From Nitrospirales bacterium (lineage in GTDB: Bacteria; Nitrospirota; Nitrospiria; Nitrospirales; UBA8639): a DNA stretch of 32,660 nucleotides. The notes under the pieces were generated by a model. The model worked only from the letters and a program-made list of their open reading frames with translations. It was not told where the DNA came from and made no database searches. Location: the NCBI GenBank assembly GCA_021604365.1, contig BQIZ01000020.1, positions 1 to 32,660 of the forward strand, in the 5' to 3' direction. The translations under genes were made by a program, and so were the position numbers. Shown here one piece after another: positions 1 to 6,720 of the stretch. Position 1 is the stretch's first letter; every line of letters starts with the position of its first letter.

Positions 1-294
1 CAATGTGCGCTGTTGCGTTTTGGCATAGCAGGCGACTGCTTCATATGTTTCCTGCTGAATGTCTGAGGGAAGGGTTGCCCAATCGGAAGTGAGGCCGACC
101 GTAAGTCTGCGGCCATTATCTCTTATTCCCTTAATTCTTCCTAACTGTAAATAATCAAGGAGGACGTCTCCATTGACTTCCCCTGAACAGGCTTGGGCTG
201 CAGAAGTGGTGTTTGTCTTTCGATTCCCATACTCGATTGAGATGGTTACCGACCAAAAAAGAAGGCTTAAGAAGAAAATAATGGCTAATCGCAT
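1..294 (-). CDS. Secreted hypothetical protein, 3' part cut off by the window edge
   Basis: The minus-strand frame is open for 98 codons from an ATG at 294 down to base 1, so the gene continues beyond the left edge. The N-terminus has a typical signal peptide or membrane anchor: MRLA followed by a run of Ile, Phe, Leu and Trp to about residue 20. The rest is soluble-looking, with a segment DVLLDYLQLGRIKGIRDNGR followed by LTVGLTSDWATLP. I do not recognise the family. No other ATG lies in frame upstream before a stop near 430, which makes 294 the likely start, although no clear Shine-Dalgarno site precedes it. The gene is transcribed divergently from the sensor gene at 672. The overlapping plus-strand frame at 173-400 is judged an antisense shadow. 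Confidence 0.55.
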   Translation of the reverse strand, partial: MRLAIIFFLSLLFWSVTISIEYGNRKTNTTSAAQACSGEVNGDVLLDYLQLGRIKGIRDNGRRLTVGLTSDWATLPSDIQQETYEAVACYAKTQQRTL

Positions 295-671
295 CTCACT
301 ATATCCCAGTACTGTGAGGAGTCTGTCTGACCGACCCGTACCGGTAAATACCTCAGAGGGAGGAGGCGAGGGGTCACAAAATGTCAACGCGGCAGGCTGA
401 GTAAATTGAGATGTGGCTCGAGGACACCACTAAAGCAGAAAGCCTATATCAAAGTGTTTCGGTATTGGTTTTCTTAAGATGGTCTGGGAAATTTCCGACA
501 AGAAAAGTGAGGCTATGAATTGCATTCGGTAATGGTTTTATTGGCTGACTTAATCTGTTCTTACGATAGCCGAGAATATTGGGGGAGACCAAACACGATA
601 GAGGGAGGGTCAACCCGCTTAGGGTGAAGAGGGAAGGCCTATGTATTACGGGGGAAGGATGTCTTAGCTAG
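295..671. other. Divergent intergenic region, no gene seen
   Basis: This 377-base gap separates the left-edge minus-strand gene from the plus-strand sensor at 672, so it must hold both promoters if both genes are expressed. I saw no convincing -35/-10 pair, RNA gene or long inverted repeat. The purine-rich GGGGGAGACC and GAGGGAGGG stretches just before 672 are not positioned as a normal ribosome binding site. Confidence 0.4.
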
Positions 672-1637
672 ATGAATGGTGAGAGATTTTTGTTTTGGGT
701 TTTGCTCGCAACCTGTCTGATGCATTGGTTAACGGTTGTTTTGCTTCTTCGTCGTGTACGTTCGACTGAAAATACCCTGGTATGGAATCTCCTAAATGTG
801 GCAGTTGGGCTCCTGGCTATTCAGAAGACTTATGAGATATCCATTCCCTACCTTGAACTGAATCCTCCTCCATTGAATTTTGTGAGTATATGGCTGGGTT
901 TTGTTGCCGCCGGATTATTGTTAGCTGGAATTATGCGGTTGGGTGGCTTTCTGTATCTTCTTGAACGCAATAAGGAGCTAATAGCCGTCATTGAGGAACG
1001 AAATGTAATTCTTCTGCACTTTTATGAACGTATCGCCCGCGCCTTGCAAAAAATTCAAATGGCTATGGAGGTAGGGCGTCCGACCAACTGCATTATTGAT
1101 CAAGTGGCCGAAATGTCAGAGATGCTCAAGGTGTTTTTGGAAAATCTTAAGGCCGGAGTTCTGTTGGGGAATAAATTCGAGGTGGCACTCAAGACACTTG
1201 TAGAAGATTTGAGTCAGGAAGCCTCATTCCCGATACTGGTCCATGTTGATCCCTCTTGTGAGGATCATCTGTCACGTGAGCAAGGTGCGCAGCTATTACA
1301 TATTGTACGAGAGGCTGTTCTAAATAGCATACAATATTCGCACGCGAAGAAGGGACAAGTGTCTGCGAAGATGACAACTACAGACACGGTTGTGGAAGTG
1401 TCAGATAATGGGAAGGGTTTTGAAGTTGATCTTGTCGGGGCTCAAGGACATGGATTAGGAAATATGGTCAAGCGGGCAAAGAAGGTAGGCGCTCGTTTGA
1501 AAATCCACAGTCAACCGTCTAAAGGAACTTCGGTCTTCATTGAAGTTCCATTACATGAAGCGCCGGCGGAGAATCGTCATTCGGCCTCAACCGTAGATTC
1601 CTCATCGAATGCGACCCAAGGCGTTCCTGTCGGATAA
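672..1637 (+). CDS. Membrane sensor histidine-kinase homologue (HisKA_3/NarX-DegS type) lacking the phospho-acceptor His
   Basis: The 321-residue protein has three hydrophobic segments (about 5-26, 37-52 and 70-96) and then a cytoplasmic helical region and ATPase domain. The dimerisation helix reads ERIARALQKIQ at 119-129. In HisKA_3 kinases the matching motif is RIARxLHD, so the phospho-acceptor His is Gln126 and the following acid is Lys127. The HATPase domain looks complete: N box with Glu214 and Asn218 (EAVLNS), G1 box DNGKG at 245-249, G2 box GHGLGN at 259-264. The C-terminus from about 297 is a low-complexity Ser/Thr/Asn tail. No response regulator gene adjoins it. ATP binding is expected from the family, but autophosphorylation at the usual site is not. 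It could be a pseudokinase acting through a partner or by protein contact. The start is an ATG without a strong ribosome binding site. Confidence 0.85.
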   Translation: MNGERFLFWVLLATCLMHWLTVVLLLRRVRSTENTLVWNLLNVAVGLLAIQKTYEISIPYLELNPPPLNFVSIWLGFVAAGLLLAGIMRLGGFLYLLERNKELIAVIEERNVILLHFYERIARALQKIQMAMEVGRPTNCIIDQVAEMSEMLKVFLENLKAGVLLGNKFEVALKTLVEDLSQEASFPILVHVDPSCEDHLSREQGAQLLHIVREAVLNSIQYSHAKKGQVSAKMTTTDTVVEVSDNGKGFEVDLVGAQGHGLGNMVKRAKKVGARLKIHSQPSKGTSVFIEVPLHEAPAENRHSASTVDSSSNATQGVPVG

Positions 1638-1716
1638 CTTTTGTGTCCTAATGTCTCTCAACGGGGAAGCGTCGGTGTTTCCCGGGATCAAGGGAGAGGA
1701 AGGGAAGTAAGAAACT

Positions 1717-1792
1717 TGGTGGCGGTGGAGGGATTTGAACCCCCGGCCCGCGGCTTATGAGTCCGCTGCTCTACCACCTGAGCTACACCGCC
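1717..1792 (-). tRNA. tRNA with CAU anticodon, probably elongator tRNA-Met
   Basis: The reverse complement folds as a complete 76-nt tRNA. The acceptor stem GGCGGTG pairs with CACCGCC. The D arm is TAGCTCAGGTGGTAGAGC, the anticodon loop is CTCATAA, and the T arm contains GGTTCAAATCC. Discriminator A and a genomically encoded CCA follow (CCA at 1717-1719). The anticodon stem GCGGA/GCCGC leaves one A-G mismatch next to the loop. CAU is read by elongator Met, initiator Met and lysidine-modified Ile tRNAs. The fully paired acceptor end argues against initiator. Met is preferred over Ile by overall resemblance, and this is not certain. Confidence 0.9.
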
Positions 1793-1815
1793 GTATTTCA
1801 CCAAGAACGAAAAGA

Positions 1816-1845
1816 TCTATACCATAGCTGAAGAACTTTGGACAA
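1816..1845 (-). promoter_or_regulatory. Candidate sigma70 promoter for the tRNA
   Basis: On the minus strand, TTGTCC (1845-1840) and TATAGA (1821-1816) are separated by 18 bases. The -10 element ends 23 bases before the first base of the tRNA. Both spacing and position fit a housekeeping promoter with a short leader. Seen by eye only. Confidence 0.4.
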
Positions 1846-1997
1846 TTCTTTTTCTGGGAATGATCAAAATTTAAGGGGGAAATTATAGTAGTTTTGTGCA
1901 GAATTCAGTTTAGCACCTCCTTTACTTATTCGTTTGAGGACCTGGTAATCCTGGGAATACCTTTAAAATTGGTGATTTTTTACCTTGAAAGGTTTTT

Positions 1998-3242
1998 ATG
2001 ACTTTAACGGCTGCTCCAAACATCAAGCACTCCGTTCTGGTTGGGCGACAGGCCATTTTTGATCGTGAAAAAGGAGTTTTTGGGTATGAGCTCTTATATC
2101 GAGATGGTGAAGCCAATAGTGCACAAGTTATTGACGGGGATGAGGCTACCGCCAGGGTCATGGTGAATACATTTTTAGAGATGGGAATTGACCAAATTGC
2201 TGGAACGGGTCAGGCGTTCATCAATCTGACAGCGAATTTCTTTTTAAGTCAAAATTATGAAGTTCTCCCAAAGAAAAATGTGGTTCTCGAGGTATTGGAG
2301 TCCATTGAGCCAACGCCCCTCGTCCTCCAATCTCTTGTCAGGGCTAGGCAGCTTGGGTATAAAATCGCGCTGGATGATTTTATCGTGCGGGATTCTCACC
2401 GAGCACTATTAGAAGTTACTGACTTTGTGAAAGTGGATATTTTGGCATTAACGAGTGAACAGCTTCTGGAACAAATTGATGTGTTGAAGCAATACCCAGT
2501 TCGATTGCTTGCAGAAAAAGTCGAAAATCAGGAAATGTATACGCTCTGTTATGAACAGGGGTTTGAATATTTTCAAGGATACTTTTTTTGTAAACCGCAG
2601 ATCATGGAGGGAGTCAAGCTTTCCGGAAATCGCATGGCGATCGTGCTGTTATTGGCCAAATTGCAAGATCCCGATATTAAAATGGAAGATCTTGAGGAGT
2701 TGGTTGAAAATGATCTGTCGCTGAGTCTCAAGCTCCTTCGTTTTGTGAATTCTGCATCGGTGGGCCTTCCTCGGGTAGTCAATTCAATTGGACAAGCCGT
2801 TGGGATGGTAGGGACCGAACGTATGCGGCAATGGGCCTCCTTGCTTGTGCTGGCTAATACCGGCGGAAAGCCAAGCGAACTGATGCGCATTGCGCTGATC
2901 AGGGGACGAATGTGTCAAGGGTTGAGCCGTTTACAAGGAGAGTCCACAAGTCAAGGCTTTACCGTTGGCCTATTTTCTGTATTGGATGCCTACTTTGATT
3001 GTGAAATGAAGCAACTTCTTGCAGGCCTTCCTCTTGCGTCTGAAGTTCTGCTTGCCCTGACCGAACGGCAGGGATGTTTTGGAGAAATTTTAACCTGCGT
3101 GATGTCTTACGAACGAGGAGATTGGGAGCAGATTGAGGATAGTCGTTTTGAGCCCCACGTAGTACGCCATGAGTATTTTCTTAGTACCGAATGGGCCAAT
3201 GATGTTATGAAAGCGACTTTAGGGCTGGGGGACGGTACATAG
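1998..3242 (+). CDS. EAL-HDOD signalling protein (YuxH-like)
   Basis: This 414-residue protein has the usual two-domain layout of YuxH-like proteins. An EAL domain covers about 12-200 and an HDOD domain about 205-400. The EAL signature is ELL (Glu31). The other metal or catalytic positions of cyclic-di-GMP phosphodiesterases are recognisable: Asn76 in FINLT, Glu98, Asp126-Asp127, Lys145 in VKVD, Glu173 and Gln193. However, the loop after DDF is IVRDSH instead of the GTG-type loop 6 that active enzymes need, so catalysis is doubtful and c-di-GMP binding or scaffolding is more likely. The HDOD part contains LSLSLKLLRFVNSASVG, typical of the family. The domain is usually linked to signalling but has no agreed enzymatic role. 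An AAAGG ribosome binding site lies just before the ATG. It converges on the minus-strand gene ending at 3281. Confidence 0.9.
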   Translation: MTLTAAPNIKHSVLVGRQAIFDREKGVFGYELLYRDGEANSAQVIDGDEATARVMVNTFLEMGIDQIAGTGQAFINLTANFFLSQNYEVLPKKNVVLEVLESIEPTPLVLQSLVRARQLGYKIALDDFIVRDSHRALLEVTDFVKVDILALTSEQLLEQIDVLKQYPVRLLAEKVENQEMYTLCYEQGFEYFQGYFFCKPQIMEGVKLSGNRMAIVLLLAKLQDPDIKMEDLEELVENDLSLSLKLLRFVNSASVGLPRVVNSIGQAVGMVGTERMRQWASLLVLANTGGKPSELMRIALIRGRMCQGLSRLQGESTSQGFTVGLFSVLDAYFDCEMKQLLAGLPLASEVLLALTERQGCFGEILTCVMSYERGDWEQIEDSRFEPHVVRHEYFLSTEWANDVMKATLGLGDGT

Positions 3243-3280
3243 CGGGAAAGGATAAGGGGGGACAGACTTGGATGCCAGAT

Positions 3281-4453
3281 TTATCCCCTTCGTTTATCGT
3301 CCTGTTCTCCTGCAAAATAATTCAAGACACCGACACCCTTTTCACTAAGCTCAATAGGTTTATCATCGGACTCGGGGGCCAGTTGATCATCAGGGAGTTG
3401 GGGGTAAATTTTAACCCGTAAGCCTTCTTCCAATCCTTCATCTGAAAAATCCATATCATTGAGCAGAGCGTTTAATCGTTGGAAAGCAAAAATGGAACGG
3501 GCTTGAGATCGCCATGATCCGGAAAATTCCGTATCATTCACTTTGGTAATACTTGTCCAAAACTTAGACTCTTCAGGCTCTGACATGCTCCCCTCGACAA
3601 ATGCTCGCAATTGATCAAGCAATGCCTCCTCTGTTTTTCCCAAGCCATCATATTCAACCATTGACTTTTCAATGGGCCGCTGGGACAGGAAATCAAGGGC
3701 TTCTTTCCATAGGTTTATGGGTTGCAACCTCTCATCCGGTGCTGAGTGTTTGTCCTGATGCTTTTGTAATTCAGTCAAAAACTGTTGAAGGGCTTTGACC
3801 TTTCTGGCAACGAGGCTCCCTAACGGAATTCCCCATATATGGGCAATTTCGTGATCCTGCAATGGGGAATTTCCTGCAACTATGAAATCATTTTGAGCAA
3901 ATTTCAGGCGACGTCTGAATATCCCACGTCGTCGCAATAAGGACTGGTATTCCAGGAGCAGTCGCTGCGTCTGATACTCCTTTGTGGACAGTTCCTGATT
4001 GTCCCATCCACGATTTAATTTTCGGAGTTCCTGGCGAAGTAAAATCGAGGGTGCTTGAGTTTTAGCATCCTGCAAGGCATTCTGAGTCAACCCAAATTCT
4101 GATGTGAGTAACCGCTCTGTAATCTGAATAGTTTTATCAAGGTTTATTAATTCTTGAGTCAGGAATTCTATGTGCATTCCTGGGCGCTCACGTTTTTGCC
4201 GGTAGTAATCCCTGTACTGGTTTGCACGTGATGTGATATTTCGTTCGGCTTCCAGGGAGAGCGGGTTCCCTTTTGGCTGATTGCCTGCCTGGAAGCGGGA
4301 ATCGGGTTGATCGTTGACCATATAGGCAATGGATTCAGGACTCAGGTCCAGGTACTGCAATAAAAGAAGTTGCAGCATGGTGCGGCCTTGAGTTGGAAGT
4401 GTCTGAATGGCTGACTCAATATGTTCAAAACGTAGAGTTGTAGGCATAATCAT
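3281..4453 (-). CDS. Uncharacterised protein with sigma-region-4-like helices
   Basis: The 390-residue protein is cytosolic in appearance, rich in charged residues and largely helical, with no signal peptide or membrane segment. I do not recognise a named family. Two segments resemble helix-turn-helix region 4 of sigma factors. One is at about 13-46 (ESAIQTLPTQGR then YLDLSPESIAYMV). The other is at about 198-229 (LQDHEIAHIWGIPLGSLVAR then KVKALQQFL). The middle (75-190) is probably coiled coil with an RRRGIFRRRLK basic patch at about 174-184. The C-terminus is acidic. A small gene of unknown function lies 45 bases upstream on the same strand and is probably co-transcribed. A start at the second Met (4447) is equally possible. 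DNA binding is an inference from the motif shape only. Confidence 0.7.
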   Translation of the reverse strand: MIMPTTLRFEHIESAIQTLPTQGRTMLQLLLLQYLDLSPESIAYMVNDQPDSRFQAGNQPKGNPLSLEAERNITSRANQYRDYYRQKRERPGMHIEFLTQELINLDKTIQITERLLTSEFGLTQNALQDAKTQAPSILLRQELRKLNRGWDNQELSTKEYQTQRLLLEYQSLLRRRGIFRRRLKFAQNDFIVAGNSPLQDHEIAHIWGIPLGSLVARKVKALQQFLTELQKHQDKHSAPDERLQPINLWKEALDFLSQRPIEKSMVEYDGLGKTEEALLDQLRAFVEGSMSEPEESKFWTSITKVNDTEFSGSWRSQARSIFAFQRLNALLNDMDFSDEGLEEGLRVKIYPQLPDDQLAPESDDKPIELSEKGVGVLNYFAGEQDDKRRG

Positions 4454-4498
4454 TTATGAGCTCAAGTGTAAGAGTTCGTATTTTCCACGTTAAAAGTT

Positions 4499-4714
4499 TT
4501 ATGGAGTGCCATTATCAAGAGATTCGAGACATGTGGCTGCGTATTCCCTTAGTTGCTGTACCGTTCCGTTGGCATAGAGTTCTCTGGGAATTTCAATTTT
4601 GACCAATTGCGATGGATCGACTCCCCGTTCTGCAGCCCAATCTTCGTCAATAAATAAAGTCACTGCGCCATCTTTGTCTCGGCGCACGAAAAGAACATCT
4701 TTTTCCCCTTCCAT
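4499..4714 (-). CDS. Small hypothetical protein, 71 residues
   Basis: A minus-strand frame begins at the ATG at 4714, preceded by GGGAG seven bases upstream. That makes it a better start than the in-frame GTG at 4762, which has no ribosome binding site. The product begins MEGEKDVLFVRRDKDGAV and continues with an acidic segment containing IDEDWAAERG. The C-terminal half contains KIEIPRELYANGTV and a predicted helix ending in a single Cys. I do not recognise it. It sits 45 bases upstream of the larger unknown gene at 3281-4453 and the two probably form an operon. Confidence 0.6.
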   Translation of the reverse strand: MEGEKDVLFVRRDKDGAVTLFIDEDWAAERGVDPSQLVKIEIPRELYANGTVQQLREYAATCLESLDNGTP

Positions 4715-5127
4715 TCTAACTCTCCCAAAATGAAAATTAGGCTTTGATTTTCTTGATAACACACCACTTTGAGACCTGTCAAAATGGCGTTGTAGGCCTA
4801 ATCAATAATTTCTAAAATCCAAGAAGCTTTTAAATTGTTGGATGTTGCAGGTGAGAGGATAAGATAGGCGAAAAGCCCAGGTGGCGTGTAGTTGAAATTA
4901 CTTAACAAACTGCGTTTGTCATGAACCATCAAATGACCGAATGCTCCGTCTCCCTATTTTTCTGTTGAAGACCGGTGATAATTTAAGTCCTCAGATCAGG
5001 ATAAGTAAATTGGTATTGTAAGAATGTACAGGTACCCTTCGGTTGAAGGGTACCTGTTTGAACGAGTTATCCTGGAATAGTGCCGAGTGGCTGGTCTAAA
5101 ATGCGATTCGAGATTGATTAAGAGAAG
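4715..5127. other. Intergenic region with one strong hairpin
   Basis: This 413-base gap lies between two minus-strand genes, the heme protein (5128-5835) and the small hypothetical gene. Apart from the perfect hairpin at 5028-5057 (listed separately) I found no gene, tRNA or repeat. The promoter of the 4714/4453 gene pair is probably here. Confidence 0.4.
5028..5057. repeat. Perfect 13-bp inverted repeat with GGTT loop
   Basis: ACAGGTACCCTTC (5028-5040) and GAAGGGTACCTGT (5045-5057) are exact reverse complements around a four-base loop. It lies 71 bases downstream of the heme-protein stop codon, so it may end or stabilise that transcript. Neither strand has a proper U tract after the stem, so a classical intrinsic terminator is not established. 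Confidence 0.6.
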
Positions 5128-5835
5128 TTACCCACCCACGGTTTCGACAACTTCTTTAAGACTTTTCATTATACAAGTGAAAATTGGGATGTCACGTTTG
5201 ACGTAACGGCTGCCTTCGGTAGAACGTAATTCCATGACAAGGTCCAGAAAGTCCTGAGGAGAGTCGGTTTCAAAGGCCACCACAAATTCCTGGTCATCCA
5301 ATCCAAACGAATAGGTGGTATTGAGTTTGACCGAGGGGTACTTGTGCCCAATAGCAATATGTTCATCCATCATGCCTTGGCGGGCAGCTTTGGTGAGCAG
5401 GTACCACTCCCTGGTTTTTTCAAATGGATACACAAAGATATATTTCGCACGGCCGGGAGAAATTTTCAATCTTCGACTTTCCTGGCCCTCATGCACATGA
5501 TGGTCTACGTAGATGGATCGTTTCGTCATGGAAAGATAGGAATACGGGGTGGTAAGGTATTGCCCCAAGCCTGTAGCCAAAAGTTTTGAACTCATTTCCT
5601 GAAACATTTCCAGGTCATAGCTAATTCGCCACAACAGAAAGTCGCAATCGCCTCGAATGCCTGTTGTGGTGTAAGGCACGACAATGACCTTGCCGCTATA
5701 TTCTTCCGCTGCGCGGACAAATTCTTGTTTGCCCTGGTCCCGCACCTCTTTGGGAAGACGTCTCCATAAAGAATCGACTTTATAGAATGCAAAGTTGACA
5801 AATTGTTGTTTGGCAGCCTCTTCGGCACCGGCCAT
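5128..5835 (-). CDS. hemQ: Chlorite dismutase-fold heme protein, probably coproheme decarboxylase (HemQ/ChdC)
   Basis: The product (235 residues) belongs to the chlorite dismutase/HemQ superfamily. Members of the HemQ branch remove two propionates of coproheme to give protoheme in the cytosol. Numbering from the ATG at 5835, the proximal heme ligand is His159 in MMDEH, followed by the family signature TYSFGLDDQEFVVAFE. Tyr136 in FVYPFEKTREWY matches the catalytic Tyr of HemQ enzymes. The region where true chlorite dismutases keep their distal Arg reads VKLNTTYS and offers no Arg. No signal peptide is present. Both points favour HemQ over a periplasmic chlorite-detoxifying enzyme. The ATG at 5835 is chosen because GGGGAGG lies seven bases upstream. 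The ATG at 5841 is only one base from that site. No other heme genes are in the window. Confidence 0.85.
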   Translation of the reverse strand: MAGAEEAAKQQFVNFAFYKVDSLWRRLPKEVRDQGKQEFVRAAEEYSGKVIVVPYTTTGIRGDCDFLLWRISYDLEMFQEMSSKLLATGLGQYLTTPYSYLSMTKRSIYVDHHVHEGQESRRLKISPGRAKYIFVYPFEKTREWYLLTKAARQGMMDEHIAIGHKYPSVKLNTTYSFGLDDQEFVVAFETDSPQDFLDLVMELRSTEGSRYVKRDIPIFTCIMKSLKEVVETVGG

Positions 5836-6068
5836 ATTCATACCTCCCCTGAAAAGAAAACACGTGCTTTTTTAATCACTTAAAAAAATAGGTCTTAACA
5901 TCGCTACCTCAATATTGTCAATGCGCACATTGCGTGATGCCTGTTAAGATCCTTTCGGAAGCGAAGGAGTGCGGAATAGGACCTTAGTTCGGAGGGAGCA
6001 ACATTTTTAGTTTATGGTCAATGATGCCAATCTTGTTATTTCAACCATTCCTCCAACCTGTGGGGTCT

Positions 6069-6680
6069 ATGGGTAGGTTGATAAGACGTGCCGGTTTTTT
6101 GATACTTTTTGAAGTGGGATTGGTCATATTAGCTTCCTCTCCGGTGTGGGGCATTGTTTTACATCCCTCGCAATCCCAAATCCTTGGAGCCGTTCATATT
6201 GGTCAAGAGGGAGCAAGTAGTCGAACTCCACCCAATAGGTTGTATTGGCATTTCGGTGGGTCTTCTTCTGATGTTCCTCAGACCCAGGGTTTTCTTATGA
6301 CAAAATTAAATGGAATTGCGGTGTTGTCCAGTCATTTTGCTCTTCGAGGAGAAATTCCAGGCTCAGAGGATATTCAACGAGTCCTGGACGAAAAAGCCTT
6401 GCAAGTCGTGGTGGCAATTTTTGGGGATTCACCGACGTTTGCCAATAATAGCTATCTTTTGCTCAAACAAGGAAATCGGTTGATCAAACCTGATCACATT
6501 CGGGTTGATGCGAGAGCTTCGCCGGTAAGCCAAGTCCAAGAACTTTCCATATTTCGTGCAAAGATTGTGGCCTCCTTCAATTATGATGCATTTGATGTCC
6601 TGGCTCAAACCACCATCAAGGTTTTCCCTGGAGCCGGAGGCGAAGTGACCTTTGATTTAGATTTTGCTGGCATTCCTTGA
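6069..6680 (+). CDS. Secreted hypothetical protein
   Basis: The product (203 residues from the ATG at 6069) begins MGRLIRRAGF and has a clear hydrophobic export signal ending near SSPVWG. The mature part is Ser/Gly-rich, of mixed predicted strand content, and has no Cys. It contains a segment RLYWHFGGSSSD and a C-terminus FPGAGGEVTFDLDFAGIP. I do not recognise the family. The frame is open from an ATG at 6021, but the signal peptide and a GGGG stretch just upstream favour 6069. It lies 40 bases before cinA on the same strand and may share its transcript. Location outside the cytoplasm is inferred from the signal. Confidence 0.65.
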   Translation: MGRLIRRAGFLILFEVGLVILASSPVWGIVLHPSQSQILGAVHIGQEGASSRTPPNRLYWHFGGSSSDVPQTQGFLMTKLNGIAVLSSHFALRGEIPGSEDIQRVLDEKALQVVVAIFGDSPTFANNSYLLLKQGNRLIKPDHIRVDARASPVSQVQELSIFRAKIVASFNYDAFDVLAQTTIKVFPGAGGEVTFDLDFAGIP

Positions 6681-6720
6681 GAGACATTGAAAGAATAAAC
6701 GACCGATTGATGCGATCTGA

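Noticed and set aside
173-400. Plus-strand frame of 75 codons
   Set aside because: It is antisense to the signal-peptide-encoding minus-strand frame, has no family resemblance and no ribosome binding site.
1655-1690. Hairpin-like CGGGGAA...TTTCCCGG near the tRNA 3' side, considered as its terminator
   Set aside because: The pairing needs a bulge and no T tract follows on either strand.
5925-5945. CAATG-CGCA-CATTG palindrome upstream of the heme-protein gene, considered as an operator
   Set aside because: The arms are only five bases, there is no second copy nearby, and the site falls within what chance would give.
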